Position numbers and translations under genes: made by a program. This document shows, piece by piece, positions 35,145 through 46,028 of a stretch of 64,000 bases of DNA (position 1 is its first letter; every line of letters begins with the position of its first letter). This stretch comes from Oceanospirillaceae bacterium (GTDB lineage: Bacteria > Pseudomonadota > Gammaproteobacteria > Pseudomonadales > Balneatricaceae), in NCBI GenBank assembly GCA_013373085.1, contig JABXIM010000051.1, positions 1-64,000 on the forward strand. Direction: 5' to 3'. The notes under the pieces are model-generated. The model had not been told where the DNA came from and did not search any database. It saw nothing but the letters and a program-made list of their open reading frames with translations.

Positions 35145-37494
35145 CTAAACTTCTCCTACGCTTTAGAATATCATCCATGAAGTCTTCTGCCGAGAGGGCC
35201 ATATTATCATCGTAGAGTGACTCGATTTCACCCAGATTAAACATATGTACATTTCTAGGGACATCAGCTTCTGTAATCGACCCTCTAACGGGCGGCATGC
35301 TAGTGTAATCAGATCGAGGATGGTTGATATTTTTATCTTTGACATATCCCATAGCATGCGCAAACACAATCAAACTAGGGTGACTAACGTCTCTTCTCGC
35401 CCATCGAAATAAATCACCCTCCATCTGCCTAACATGATAGGTATGGTTTGCCCAAGCCATCACATTAATATCACCAACTTCCGGATCAGTAAATTTTATA
35501 TGGCCATCGGCTCCTGGCTCTACTACCCACTCAGCGTTTTTGTGAGACTTAATATAACTCAGCGCTTGTACCGCCTTCATGACGTACTCACCAGAAGCAG
35601 CCATATCTTCTAATGAAAAAGGCTCATTCTTCTTCACGCCATATTTAGTCCGATAGGTAAACCCTTCGGGGTCAGCCAGAACTGCGCTTTGAACCAAAAA
35701 ATTCAACAGGTCGAGCTCTTTCCTCACGCACTCGAGGTAGCCATCCAAAGGAGGATGCCGTTCAAAGAGCTCATGGAACTCGAGTGCTGCTGGCGGAAGA
35801 TCTTCTCGGACATCACAATCAACCAAGCGATGCCCCTTGACAGCCTCGAGAGACAAGTTGGTTGCCCAATTAATGGTCAGCGTTAGAGCTCCATTGCTGC
35901 TCCTTCGCATGACCCTGCTCGGAGGGTGGACTGCTGGAGGTGTGGCTCGGGTGGTATGCTCCACATCCAAAGCAGGGAACACTCCTGTCGTACTGTGGAG
36001 GCCGACTTCACAATCACGTAGTCGAGCGCTATTCGCGATGGCTATGGCAATCGGCGACCTGCTCCGCTGGCCATGGTAGTCCGTGACCGCACCCAACACG
36101 TTGAGGATACTGCGCACATTCTGCGACGCTAATACCAAGTTAGGACGATCAGCTTTATCTTCAGATTGACTGACCATGATACGCCTCAATTGCGATTGAG
36201 CATTGGAAAGCGGATTGGTGAAGTCGTTACCTAGTGTTGGCCATACGATCACATCCTTGAACGCTAACCGTAACGATAGGTTTGCATGATCATAATTCGG
36301 ATCACCTGTCTCGTTTTCGACCAAGACGTAACAATCATACGTTTCATTCTCAGGATCCGTTACCCAACACCAGCCCGCCTTGTAATTACGAGCGGGTGCT
36401 GGTTTCCATTTGGGGTCGATCCAGGAAATATCATCAGATTCCATCCACTCCAAGAGCATGGAGCCTGATACGTCGCCACAACCGGTGGTGAACACTAGTG
36501 GGTATGGATAGCCTTTCACCAGATCGTTTATCTCGCTCCACTGGCTTGCCTCTGCCGCCGTTGCACCCGCTACGACCAATGCCGGGCGAGAGCCGAAATT
36601 GGTGAAGAAGGTACCTGCTCCGGGCTCAAACATGCTCTTAACAAAAGGCAGTAGTTCGTTACCTTGGATCAAACCTATATTGAAACGATCACTACTACCT
36701 AGCGTGCGGCCTATATACTCAGTGCGCACCGCCGAAACAAGTTTTTCATCTTCCTCTGAGAGTGTAGCTCCGTGAGAATGGAGCAACCTTTTAATTTCTT
36801 CAACGATCCTTGCTGTATCCGATTCAAGCTTAAAATAGGTGGATTTAATTTCTGGATAGTCCGCAATCATCCTAGACAGACTGTCTTTCTTGTGAATTTC
36901 GGTATGAAGATGATCAATTCTTTTCCAGACAATATCGCACAACTGCTCTTGAGTTAAGTTTCTAAGATCGGGATGATTCCTCAATGTCGCCGAGGCTTTC
37001 CGCGCGGCCAGTGCTTTCTCCTCGAATAGTACGCGCAAATCCTCGAAACGTTCCCGTCCTTTCCCTACCATAAAGTCAAATAATTTACCCTGCGCCCGAT
37101 CAGACACCGCGAGGTAGTACCGAAAATCACTACCCGGAGGTGGCGCTATATGTGGTTTTATTGTGGCATACAGGAAAAATTTGCATATTTCTTGGACTAT
37201 CATCGGGAGCTGGACGATACCGTTGTAGCGTTTGCACTGGATAACTCCAACGGGAATCGAATCTTGGAGAAGGATCACGTCCCGGCCTTGGTCAGCACCG
37301 TCGTTCAAGCGACACGCCTTGTCGAACCAGTCCTCTTTACCCGCCTCTGCTCGAGCTGTGTAGAGATCCGCCAGCAGAAGCTCGAAATGAGCGTCACCCA
37401 TTCTCTCAAAAGGCAGTTGCCCACAGTCGAATGCGAACACTTCAGGAGCCTGCGAATCGGCGTTCCGCACCGCCTGATCGTCTTCGTCGCTCAT
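35134..37494 (-). CDS. Mrr-like nuclease effector protein of the ABC-three-component-type system
   Basis: About 786 aa from the ATG at 37494 (MSDEDDQAVRNAD); starts at 37524 or a TTG between are possible, and the track's 844-aa version is too long. Counting from 37494, the N-terminal domain has E38 (FELLLADLY), D72 (DQGRDVILL) and Q86-C-K88 (VIQCKRY), the E-D-QxK arrangement of Mrr-type restriction-endonuclease folds. The remaining ~650 residues show no motif I recognise; the last ~250 are helical with conserved-looking tryptophans. First gene of the operon, so most likely the DNA-cutting effector. Confidence 0.7.
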   Translation of the reverse strand: MSDEDDQAVRNADSQAPEVFAFDCGQLPFERMGDAHFELLLADLYTARAEAGKEDWFDKACRLNDGADQGRDVILLQDSIPVGVIQCKRYNGIVQLPMIVQEICKFFLYATIKPHIAPPPGSDFRYYLAVSDRAQGKLFDFMVGKGRERFEDLRVLFEEKALAARKASATLRNHPDLRNLTQEQLCDIVWKRIDHLHTEIHKKDSLSRMIADYPEIKSTYFKLESDTARIVEEIKRLLHSHGATLSEEDEKLVSAVRTEYIGRTLGSSDRFNIGLIQGNELLPFVKSMFEPGAGTFFTNFGSRPALVVAGATAAEASQWSEINDLVKGYPYPLVFTTGCGDVSGSMLLEWMESDDISWIDPKWKPAPARNYKAGWCWVTDPENETYDCYVLVENETGDPNYDHANLSLRLAFKDVIVWPTLGNDFTNPLSNAQSQLRRIMVSQSEDKADRPNLVLASQNVRSILNVLGAVTDYHGQRSRSPIAIAIANSARLRDCEVGLHSTTGVFPALDVEHTTRATPPAVHPPSRVMRRSSNGALTLTINWATNLSLEAVKGHRLVDCDVREDLPPAALEFHELFERHPPLDGYLECVRKELDLLNFLVQSAVLADPEGFTYRTKYGVKKNEPFSLEDMAASGEYVMKAVQALSYIKSHKNAEWVVEPGADGHIKFTDPEVGDINVMAWANHTYHVRQMEGDLFRWARRDVSHPSLIVFAHAMGYVKDKNINHPRSDYTSMPPVRGSITEADVPRNVHMFNLGEIESLYDDNMALSAEDFMDDILKRRRSLDAQ

Positions 37495-38173
37495 GAATAC
37501 ACCGTTAACCATTGCCAAAATCATGCTCCTAGCATTGAGTTGCCCCCATAGGTGATGGCTCCCGTTAGCGCCACCGCAACGTAGCAACCGATCTCGCGAG
37601 AAGGGTGCTTGAAGGCGTTTTTCTCTTTTCTTCGCAAGGTAGTAAACCCTGCGCCCGGAAGGAGGCAACTCGGGCTCCCTCTCCCGTTTACTGTCTTAGC
37701 TTTCCAGGTCATTTGAGGGTATATCACCACAACACCTAGACGGTACGAAGCTGGCATCATGCTAACGCGGGAAAAGCACCGTTGCCAATAACCAAAATAC
37801 TAGTAGTGTGGGCCTACACGCTTAGTAATAAATATTTCCGTAATGCAAACAAAGTCAAGGGCTTGCTCGCATGGAATTCAGGCTGCGTGGGGATGCAATC
37901 GCAGACTCATGAGATACAAATGATTTGTTACTCATCGCGCTTAAGTACCAATCGAAATAATGAATATAGGAAACGTGCCTTAGTACGACAAAAGTCAAAT
38001 TGATCTCCATTCCTGAATGAGAACAGGCAATGTCCGTTTTGGGCACAGAGCAGACAAATATATGCGATAACACAACCCCATAATTACTGAAATATTCGGC
38101 AATAAACGAATTTTCAGAAACCCTGTTCAGGCCCCCAATCACGCAAGGCTTTTAGCAAGCATCCAAAAGTGAC
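37495..38173. other. Spacer upstream of the nuclease operon, with boundary palindrome
   Basis: About 680 bases. CAATGTCCGTTTT, GGG, CACAGAGCAGACAA at 38028-38057 is a degenerate copy of the palindrome also found at 31.7 kb on the other side of the operon. Small ORFs here (e.g. 95 aa at 37855-38142) run through the repeat and look non-coding. The promoter of the nuclease operon must lie in the left part. Confidence 0.6.
38028..38057. repeat. Boundary palindrome, right copy
   Basis: CAATGTCCGTTTT and CAGAGCAGACAA arms with a short GGCA-type loop, degenerate relative to the copy at 21566-21597. Confidence 0.65.
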
Positions 38174-39091
38174 TCAACACTGCACAAATGCCTTTGCGAT
38201 CTGCGCGGCCAGACGGGCATTATTGAGCACGAGCTGAATATTCGACTCGAGACTGTCACCGCCAGTCAGTTCGGCGACGCGCGCCAGCAGAAATGGTGTC
38301 GTCGCCTTGCCGTGAATCCCCTGCGCATCCGCTTCCTGCAGGGCCTGCTCGATGGCGGCGTCGATGGCCTCTGTCGCCATTGCGTACGGCTCCGAGATCG
38401 GGTTGGCGATCACCACCCCGCCTCGCAGCCCAAGATCCCACTTGGTCCTTAGGGCCTGCGCGACAGTTTCAGGCGAGTCGAGGCGATAGTCGACGGCGAA
38501 GCCGCTGTCGCGGGTATAGAACGCAGGCAACGAATCGGTTCGGTAACCGACCACCGGCACGCCCTGGGTTTCGAGATATTCAAGGGTCAGACCCAGATCC
38601 AGAATCGACTTGGCGCCGGCGCACACCACGGCGACATCGGTTTGCGCCAGCTCCTGCAGGTCAGCCGAGATATCGAAGGTTTGAGTCGCGCCCCGGTGCA
38701 CACCGCCGATGCCGCCGGTGGCGAAGATCCTGATGCCTGCCATTGCCGCCAGAATCATCGTCGCCGCGACCGTCGTGGCGCCGGTTCCGCCTGCAGCAAC
38801 GATAAAGGGAATATCGCGACGGCTGACTTTCGCCGCTTCGCGACCTTCCCTGCCGAGGGCCTCGATCTGTTCCCGCTCGAGGCCCACTGTCAGCCGCCCC
38901 TCGATAATGGCGATGGTTGCCGGAATCGCGCCTTGGGACCGTACCGCTTCCTCGACCCGGAGCGCTGTTTCCACATTGCGGGGATACGGCATGCCATGGG
39001 CAATGATCGTAGACTCCAGCGCCACCACCGGTCGATTGTCGGTGAGGGCTTCGGCCACTTCGGGGTGAGTATCCAGATAGGGTTTCAGCAT
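38174..39091 (-). CDS. psuG: Pseudouridine-5'-phosphate glycosidase
   Basis: A 305-aa PsuG-family enzyme that splits pseudouridine 5'-phosphate into uracil and ribose 5-phosphate. [18 protein letters not shown] near the N-terminus, [15 protein letters not shown] in the middle, and [10 protein letters not shown] are family signatures, including the catalytic lysine region [10 protein letters not shown] returns to backbone level here. No psuK kinase is adjacent; the PfkB protein near 52 kb is a better fit to fructokinase than to PsuK. Confidence 0.92.
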   Translation of the reverse strand: MLKPYLDTHPEVAEALTDNRPVVALESTIIAHGMPYPRNVETALRVEEAVRSQGAIPATIAIIEGRLTVGLEREQIEALGREGREAAKVSRRDIPFIVAAGGTGATTVAATMILAAMAGIRIFATGGIGGVHRGATQTFDISADLQELAQTDVAVVCAGAKSILDLGLTLEYLETQGVPVVGYRTDSLPAFYTRDSGFAVDYRLDSPETVAQALRTKWDLGLRGGVVIANPISEPYAMATEAIDAAIEQALQEADAQGIHGKATTPFLLARVAELTGGDSLESNIQLVLNNARLAAQIAKAFVQC

Positions 39092-39122
39092 GCGTCGTTA
39101 CGTCATAACGAAATCCCGTTTA

Positions 39123-39362
39123 TCAGGATGCAGATTCTGGTTTGATTATCAGTAGGTTAACAGGGTCGCCATTGTGCAGGATGACCTGCGTATTCTCAGC
39201 GCCCGCGGAAAGCTGCACAACCTGACCCGGTGCCAGCTCCATGTCGACTCGGCATCCGTTACCACAAAGCAGGCTTACCGAAAGCTCTTTCGAATACGTA
39301 TTTTCGATGCTGGCCATCTCGCCAGCACCAATGGTTTCATGAATATCTTTATTATCATTCAT
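39123..39362 (-). CDS. Small hypothetical protein
   Basis: About 79 aa from the ATG at 39362 (MNDNKDIHETIGAGEMAS). It has a beta-rich pattern with VSLLCGNGCRVDMELAPGQV, VQLSAGAENTQVILHNG and LLIIKPES, like a small cupin-like or beta-barrel domain, but I do not recognise a family. It precedes psuG with 31 bases between, so the two may be co-transcribed. Confidence 0.5.
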   Translation of the reverse strand: MNDNKDIHETIGAGEMASIENTYSKELSVSLLCGNGCRVDMELAPGQVVQLSAGAENTQVILHNGDPVNLLIIKPESAS

Positions 39363-39512
39363 AAGGAATGCTCTCTCACCATGACGGTACGGCATTCGCA
39401 CGAATACCGGGGGCGTTAACGCTATGCATTCAACCGTGTTATACCCTTCCTTGTTCTGAGTACACTTCCTTCCGCTTCGTCTACAGTTTGGTTCGCATCT
39501 TACGGGTGAGCA

Positions 39513-39650
39513 AGGGAACCTATGAACAAGTCCCAGTTGCGCTCTGCGGTGCCCTCGGCACAGACCGCAAAAATCGGATGCGCCCTTTCCCGACTGGCCG
39601 CTGCATGTTTCCGAAGCGGCGCCGCTTGCGTCTCGCGCTGACTCGTCGGC
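39513..39650. repeat. Degenerate copy of the GGGACTTGTTC element
   Basis: AGGGAACCTATGAACAAGTC and CCA at 39513-39535 matches the terminal repeat of the element at 56417-56685. Internal GCATGTTTCCGAAGCGGCGC also resembles its interior GCATGCCTTCGAAACGGCGC. The other terminal repeat is not recognisable, so this is a partial copy. Confidence 0.6.
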
Positions 39651-39755
39651 ACCATTTCGCGGGCGCGAAAATATCTGAAAAACTTGCTATTTTTCATTTA
39701 CCGGGATCATCGGCGTGTCCGGCACGTTCCCATTACGGAAACAGGGAGAGGCGTA

Positions 39756-40832
39756 ATGTCAGTTGCAAAGAAGTCGAGCCAGCACCGGGAGCTCTCCTGT
39801 CGCGAACAGGCGTTCCAGGAGTGTGTAGCCATGACCCGCTACGTCCTGTCGTCCGGACTCAAGTTGCCCGCCTCACTGGCACAGAAGCTGGAATCCCTGG
39901 CCGGGCCGGATTCAGGCTCTGCACCTGACCTCGATGCCGGCGAACTGGCAGTTGCACACGGCCATCTGGCCCAGATCGTGGCGCCGGCAACACCGAGAAC
40001 CATCCTGCTACTGGACCGGGAGTCGGCCAAACGCGGCTTCTGGTTCTTTCTCGGCCCCGTGTCCCATATCCGACGGATGATGCTGGCCACGATTTTGTTT
40101 CTGGCCACCTTCATCGCGACCAGCACCTGTGAGGAAGTGACCGGGAATGTCAACGTGTCCGTTGAGCATGGCAAAATCCTCTTCCTCAACGAACTCTTTC
40201 TGCTTGCCGCCGCCGGGCTTGGCGCCTGTTTTGCCGCCCTGTACCAGGCCAACCGGTATATTGCCGAAGGCACCTTCGACCCCAAGTACGAGGCCTCGTA
40301 CTGGATCAGAATCTTCATGGGAGTGATTGCCGGTTTACTGTTGGCCGTGCTGCTGCCGCTCGACTCGCTTACCGATCTGCAGATGGGCGGGAGCCAGGCA
40401 TTCGGCGCGGACTCCGATTCAACGGGACAGGGCGAAACCGCAAAGGCGCTCAATCTTGCCATGCCGACTCTGGCGATGCTGGGCGGCTTTTCGGCAACGG
40501 TTGTATACCGAATGCTCAATCGTGTTGTAGAAGCCCTCGAAACGCTGGTTCGAGGCGACACCCGGGATATCCTCAACGCCCGTGAGCAGGCCGCGCAGGC
40601 CCGGCTCGCCGAACAGGTCACGCAAAGCCGCATGCAACTGGCCACCCGCCTGGTCAGCTTGCAGCAACAGCTGGGCGCCGGTACCGGCGCCGAAGAAGTG
40701 AGCCAAAAGCTCTCGGGCCTGCTGGAGGAACTGCTGCCTTACGGCCCGGAGGGAGAAAAACAGGCCGGAGCGTCCGGCAAGGAAGGCTCCAAAATGCCGG
40801 TTGCCGTGCAAAGCCAAGACGCGCCGGAATGA
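39756..40832 (+). CDS. Four-helix membrane protein with C-terminal coiled coil, unknown function
   Basis: A 358-aa protein from the ATG at 39756 (MSVAKKSSQHRELS), preceded by GGGAGAGG. The N-terminal ~100 residues are soluble and helical. Membrane segments lie around MMLATILFLATFIAT, LFLNELFLLAAAGLGACFAA, IFMGVIAGLLLAVLLPL and LAMPTLAMLGGFSATVVY, and the last ~90 residues are charged and helical with QAAQARLAEQVTQSRMQLA. No family recognised; the track's earlier start is unsupported. Confidence 0.72.
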   Translation: MSVAKKSSQHRELSCREQAFQECVAMTRYVLSSGLKLPASLAQKLESLAGPDSGSAPDLDAGELAVAHGHLAQIVAPATPRTILLLDRESAKRGFWFFLGPVSHIRRMMLATILFLATFIATSTCEEVTGNVNVSVEHGKILFLNELFLLAAAGLGACFAALYQANRYIAEGTFDPKYEASYWIRIFMGVIAGLLLAVLLPLDSLTDLQMGGSQAFGADSDSTGQGETAKALNLAMPTLAMLGGFSATVVYRMLNRVVEALETLVRGDTRDILNAREQAAQARLAEQVTQSRMQLATRLVSLQQQLGAGTGAEEVSQKLSGLLEELLPYGPEGEKQAGASGKEGSKMPVAVQSQDAPE

Positions 40833-41203
40833 ATACCCGGCGCTTAATCGGCGGCCAGGACCGCTATCGGCATACGGCGGTGCCTGATGGGGGAACTTGT
40901 CGAAACCCGATGCCTTGCTCCAGGCACGGTCGGTTTCGGCGAGCGCCAGCACCGCCCCAAAGCCGCGACCTTCGAAACCCGCGGCCAGGTCCGGCCGGCC
41001 ACAGTGATCCACCGGCAGGCGCGCGCCGGACCCTGTGAACATATCGGCCAGCGGGACGAGCTGGTCGCCTCCGACCTGCTGCTGTGCAACCATGCCCCGC
41101 TGTGCCACAGGATCCAGCACCAACTGATTCCCGTCCCGGGCCATTCAGAATTGATTGAACGGCCGTTGAGACGAAGAGGCGCCGTTCACAGGCTCATTTC
41201 ACC
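40833..41203. other. Unassigned stretch between convergent genes
   Basis: No recognisable product. The minus-strand frame from 41144 has coding-like codon choice over about 90 codons (QQVGGDQLVPLADMF; GFEGRGFGAVLALAETDRAW) but then runs antisense through the plus-strand gene. It may be a remnant of an old gene next to gtrS; I could not name it. Confidence 0.35.
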
Positions 41204-42655
41204 CTAGCGCGGCAGCGACAGGCAGGCTTCGAGGCCTCCTTCTGGACGATTGCGCAGCCGCAGATCGCCACCGTGGGCGCGGGCGATATTACGTGCGATC
41301 GAAAGCCCCAATCCCATGCCACCATGCCCACTGCGTTGCGGCGCCAACCGGGTGTACGGGGCGAACGCCCGCTCCAGCTGTTCTTCGGGGATGCCCGGCC
41401 CGCTGTCGAGCACCCGGACTTCGAGCCCTTCTTCGCTATCGTCGAGGTGAACCTCGGCGCCGCCGCCATAGTAAAGCGCATTGTCGATCAGGTTGCCGAG
41501 GCAGCGCCTGAGCGCCAGCGGCTTGCCAAGAAACGGCGCCTTTTGCTCCCCCTGCAGCGTCACCGTCTGCCCGCCGAGCGCGGCGCTGTCGCACAGATGC
41601 TCGAGCATATCGCGCAGATCCACCTCGACACGGTTTTCATGAATATCGGTCTCCTTGACACTCTGCAGCGCCCCTTTTACGAGCATGTCCAGATCTTCAA
41701 GGTCGCGGCAGAAGGCTTCACGGTCGGCATCGTTTTCCAGCATTTCGGCGCGCAGCCGCAGCCGCGTGATGGGCGTCTTGAGATCGTGTGAAATGGAGGC
41801 GAACAATCTCTCGCGGTCATCAAGATAACGCTGGATGCGCAGCTGCATGCCGTTGAACGCGCGGGCCGTCATCTCCAGTTCGCGGCTGCCCTCTTCCGGC
41901 ACCGGCTGCGCCTGCCCCTGACCGAAGCTTTCGGCAGCGCGGGCCAGCCGGCGCAGGGGCCGGGTCAGGGTGCGCACGATCCAGACGCCGAACAGCATCA
42001 TCACCCCCAGCGACACCAGCAGCGACATCAGGCGCTCCGGTGACAGCGGCGTACCGGTCTCGAGAAAGCCGGGGTCCGGCATCAGTGTCGCCAGGTACAG
42101 CCACTGCTCCGGACCTACCGGTATCTGAATCACCAGAATCGGCGCATTGCGGTCACCGACCAGCAGCGCCTGGCTGCCCCAGCGATCCGGCAGGTCGGTC
42201 AGCAGGATATCGTTGCGGATCACATGGAGATCGGCGGGTCGGGAGAAGGCGATCCGTACGCGTTGATCGAAGCCCAGCTCGTGCCGCAAAACCTCGCGAA
42301 ACTGGTCCACGACAATATTTTTCAGGCGCGAGTCCGGCAGGTCGTTGATGCGAATCTCTTCGCGGTTGAAGGTAACGAAAAAGCGGGTTCCGCCCATATC
42401 GCGCAACTGATCGAGTACCACGTGGCGGTACGCCGTGGGTAACGAGGTGAAGAACTGCACCGTCGAGGCCACGCGAAAGGCCATATGCCGCGACATTTCC
42501 TGCACATTACGCTCGTTGTCCGCCCGGAACTGCGTAAACCAGATGGCACTGGAGACGATCTGCGCCAGCAGTACACCGAGCCCGAGCACCAGCAGAATCC
42601 TGCCGCTGACCGACCGCGGCCAGCCGAGCCATTTCGCCACGGACCCGCCGGTCAT
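41204..42655 (-). CDS. gtrS: Sensor histidine kinase, GtrS type
   Basis: A 483-aa membrane kinase. One N-terminal helix (ILLVLGLGVLLAQIVSSAIWF), a periplasmic sensor of about 165 residues, a second helix (LMSLLVSLGVMMLFGVWIV), HAMP, then HisKA with FASISHDLKTPITRLRLRAEML and an ATPase domain with NLIDNALYYGG, DSGPGIPEE and GGMGLGLSIARNIARAHGG. Partner of the response regulator 18 bases upstream. In Pseudomonas, GtrS senses 2-ketogluconate/6-phosphogluconate and with GltR controls glucose uptake genes. Location beside hexR-zwf supports the assignment. Confidence 0.87.
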   Translation of the reverse strand: MTGGSVAKWLGWPRSVSGRILLVLGLGVLLAQIVSSAIWFTQFRADNERNVQEMSRHMAFRVASTVQFFTSLPTAYRHVVLDQLRDMGGTRFFVTFNREEIRINDLPDSRLKNIVVDQFREVLRHELGFDQRVRIAFSRPADLHVIRNDILLTDLPDRWGSQALLVGDRNAPILVIQIPVGPEQWLYLATLMPDPGFLETGTPLSPERLMSLLVSLGVMMLFGVWIVRTLTRPLRRLARAAESFGQGQAQPVPEEGSRELEMTARAFNGMQLRIQRYLDDRERLFASISHDLKTPITRLRLRAEMLENDADREAFCRDLEDLDMLVKGALQSVKETDIHENRVEVDLRDMLEHLCDSAALGGQTVTLQGEQKAPFLGKPLALRRCLGNLIDNALYYGGGAEVHLDDSEEGLEVRVLDSGPGIPEEQLERAFAPYTRLAPQRSGHGGMGLGLSIARNIARAHGGDLRLRNRPEGGLEACLSLPR

Positions 42656-42673
42656 CGTGGTCCCGCTGAGCAG

Positions 42674-43408
42674 TCAGGCGCCGGGCGCATCGCCGGCCAC
42701 CACCGGTACCGCCAGCACGTATCCCTGGCCACGCACCGTCTTGATCAGCCGAGGCGAACGGGCGTCATCGCCCAGACGCTGACGCAGGCGGCTCACCTGA
42801 ACGTCGATGAAGCGATCCATCGGCAGATTGTCGCGCCCACGCGTGGCTTCCGCGATGCGGTCCCGGCTCAGCACCTCGCCGGCATGCTCGAGCAACAGCC
42901 GCAGCAAATCGTATTCCGCGCCGGATAGCGTCACCGGTGCGCCCTGCGCATCGAGCAGCCGACGCTGGACCATATCGAGCTCGAAGCCGGCAAAACGCTG
43001 ATAACGACCGCCCGATGGCTGCACCGGCGCACCCTGTTCGCTGCGCCGCAGGATGGCGCGAATACGCGCCAGCAACTCACGGGGGTTGAACGGCTTGGCC
43101 AGATAGTCGTCGGCACCGATCTCCAGTCCGACGATACGATCCATTTCATCCGAGCTGGCCGTCAGCATGATCACCGGCACCCGGGAGAAGGTGCGCAGCT
43201 TTCGACAGACCTCGAAACCATCATCCCCCGGCAGCATGACGTCCAGCACCACCAGCGACGCAGCGTCGCCGTCGCGCAGGGAGCGCAATAGCTGTTCCCC
43301 ATCCTCTGCAGTACGCACCGAAAACTGGTTGCGCTCGAGATAGCTGCGCAGCAACGAACGGATTTCGGCGTCATCGTCGACAATGTAAACCGGTTTGTCC
43401 TGGATCAT
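42674..43408 (-). CDS. gltR: OmpR-family response regulator, GltR type
   Basis: A 244-aa two-domain regulator. The receiver has acidic pocket VDDDAEIRSLL, phospho-acceptor LVVLDVMLPGDDGFEV and LAKPFNPRELLARIRAILRR; the C-terminal winged helix contains LSGAEYDLLRLLLEHAGEVLSRD and VDVQVSRLRQRL-like sequence. Upstream of gtrS in one unit. GltR proteins repress glucose transport genes until phosphorylation changes; the gts-type operon in this window is a natural target (inference). Confidence 0.88.
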   Translation of the reverse strand: MIQDKPVYIVDDDAEIRSLLRSYLERNQFSVRTAEDGEQLLRSLRDGDAASLVVLDVMLPGDDGFEVCRKLRTFSRVPVIMLTASSDEMDRIVGLEIGADDYLAKPFNPRELLARIRAILRRSEQGAPVQPSGGRYQRFAGFELDMVQRRLLDAQGAPVTLSGAEYDLLRLLLEHAGEVLSRDRIAEATRGRDNLPMDRFIDVQVSRLRQRLGDDARSPRLIKTVRGQGYVLAVPVVAGDAPGA

Positions 43409-43470
43409 CTTTTACGATCGTTCCACTCCATGTAACCAAGACCGGCGCGGGCAAGCAGGCGAGATCTCTC

Positions 43471-44331
43471 CTACTCCTGCGGATAACGCGTCGGAATGAG
43501 GCTGTCCTTGATTTTCTTCAGGTAGCGCTGGAAATCGACGCCCCGGCGCAGCGTCACGCCGGTCGCCAGCACATCCAGCAACGTCAGCTGGATAATCCGC
43601 GAGGTCATCGGCATGTAGATGTCGGTGTCCTCCTGCATCGGCACCGGCAGCAGCAGCGTGCACTGCTCGGCCAGCGGCGAGCGTTCGCTGGTGATGCCGA
43701 TCACCGTAGCCCCGCTTTCGCGCGCCAGTCGGGCAATGTCGACCAGCTCCCGGGTTCGGCCGGTGTAGGAAATCACCACCACGACGTCACCGGTATTGGC
43801 ACCGGCGGCGATCATGCGCTGCATCAGCACATCATCGTAAGCCATTACCGGAATGTTGAGACGGAAGAATTTGTGCTGGCCATCGAACGCCACCGGCCCC
43901 GAGGCGCCGAGGCCGAAGAAGGCGACCTGCTTGGCCTGGCTGAGATAATCAACGGCACGGGTGATCAGCGCCGGCTCCAGGCTCTGACGTGCCGTATCGA
44001 GGGCGGCGATGGTCGAGGAGAAAATCTTGTCGGTGTATTCCTCGGTACTGTCGTCGTGTTCGACGCTACGCGAGACATATGGCATCCCGCCGGCCAGGCT
44101 CTGGGCCAGCTGAATCTTGAAATCGGGATAGCCGCGATTGTCGAAACTGCGGCAGAAACGGTTAACGGTGGGCTCGCTGACACCCGAGGCCTGCGCCAGC
44201 GCCGTGATGCTGAGCCGCGTCGCCGACTGCGGGTCACGCAGAATCACCGTCGCGACCTTGCGCTCGGACTTGTTCAGGGTATCGAGGCGCTGGCGAATCT
44301 GCTCCAGTAGATTAACACTGTTAGTGTTCAT
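43471..44331 (-). CDS. hexR: HexR, RpiR-family regulator of hexose metabolism
   Basis: A 286-aa protein. The N-terminal HTH_6 domain includes [20 protein letters not shown], and the C-terminal SIS domain has [19 protein letters not shown] and [17 protein letters not shown]. HexR binds 2-keto-3-deoxy-6-phosphogluconate and represses zwf, eda, edd and related genes. It is divergent from zwf, with two HexR-box-like palindromes between. Start [17 protein letters not shown]. Confidence 0.94.
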   Translation of the reverse strand: MNTNSVNLLEQIRQRLDTLNKSERKVATVILRDPQSATRLSITALAQASGVSEPTVNRFCRSFDNRGYPDFKIQLAQSLAGGMPYVSRSVEHDDSTEEYTDKIFSSTIAALDTARQSLEPALITRAVDYLSQAKQVAFFGLGASGPVAFDGQHKFFRLNIPVMAYDDVLMQRMIAAGANTGDVVVVISYTGRTRELVDIARLARESGATVIGITSERSPLAEQCTLLLPVPMQEDTDIYMPMTSRIIQLTLLDVLATGVTLRRGVDFQRYLKKIKDSLIPTRYPQE

Positions 44332-44349
44332 ATTGAGGATATCTTTGTT

Positions 44350-44364
44350 TGTAAATTATCTACA
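44350..44364. promoter_or_regulatory. Candidate HexR operator near hexR
   Basis: TGTAAATTATCTACA, close to the known HexR pattern TGTARTTWAAYTACA with a TGTA/TACA frame. About 20 bases upstream of the hexR start, so it could mediate autoregulation. Confidence 0.65.
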
Positions 44365-44465
44365 TTTTTAGTGTTCAGGCCACTATAACGTCGCCACGCG
44401 GTTGCTTCCAGCCCCCGCTCACCCGACACAGCGGGTCAAAGAGCCGCCCGAAGATGGACAAATTA

Positions 44466-44478
44466 TGTAAATTTTACA
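44466..44478. promoter_or_regulatory. Candidate HexR operator near zwf
   Basis: TGTAAATTTTACA, a 13-bp palindrome with TGTAAA/TTTACA arms about 80 bases before zwf. It is two bases shorter between arms than the usual HexR box, so the fit is imperfect. Confidence 0.55.
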
Positions 44479-44558
44479 AATTTAGTAATTGACTCGCCCC
44501 GGAACGCCCGATAGGATCGGTGCATGTTCGTTGAATAACCAAAAAACAGGCCACCGCC

Positions 44559-46014
<1,456 letters not shown>

Positions 46015-46028
<14 letters not shown>

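Larger units (their letters stand above)
44332..44558. promoter_or_regulatory. Divergent hexR/zwf promoter region
   Basis: 227 AT-rich bases between hexR and zwf. It contains the two palindromes listed next, one near each gene, so HexR likely represses zwf and also itself. Confidence 0.7.

Noticed and set aside
37855-38142. 95-aa ORF upstream of the nuclease operon
   Set aside because: Crosses the boundary palindrome and has no recognisable content.
38174-39091. psuG paired with the PfkB kinase as a pseudouridine operon
   Set aside because: The PfkB gene is about 13 kb away and beside fructose-type transport genes, so fructokinase is the better reading.
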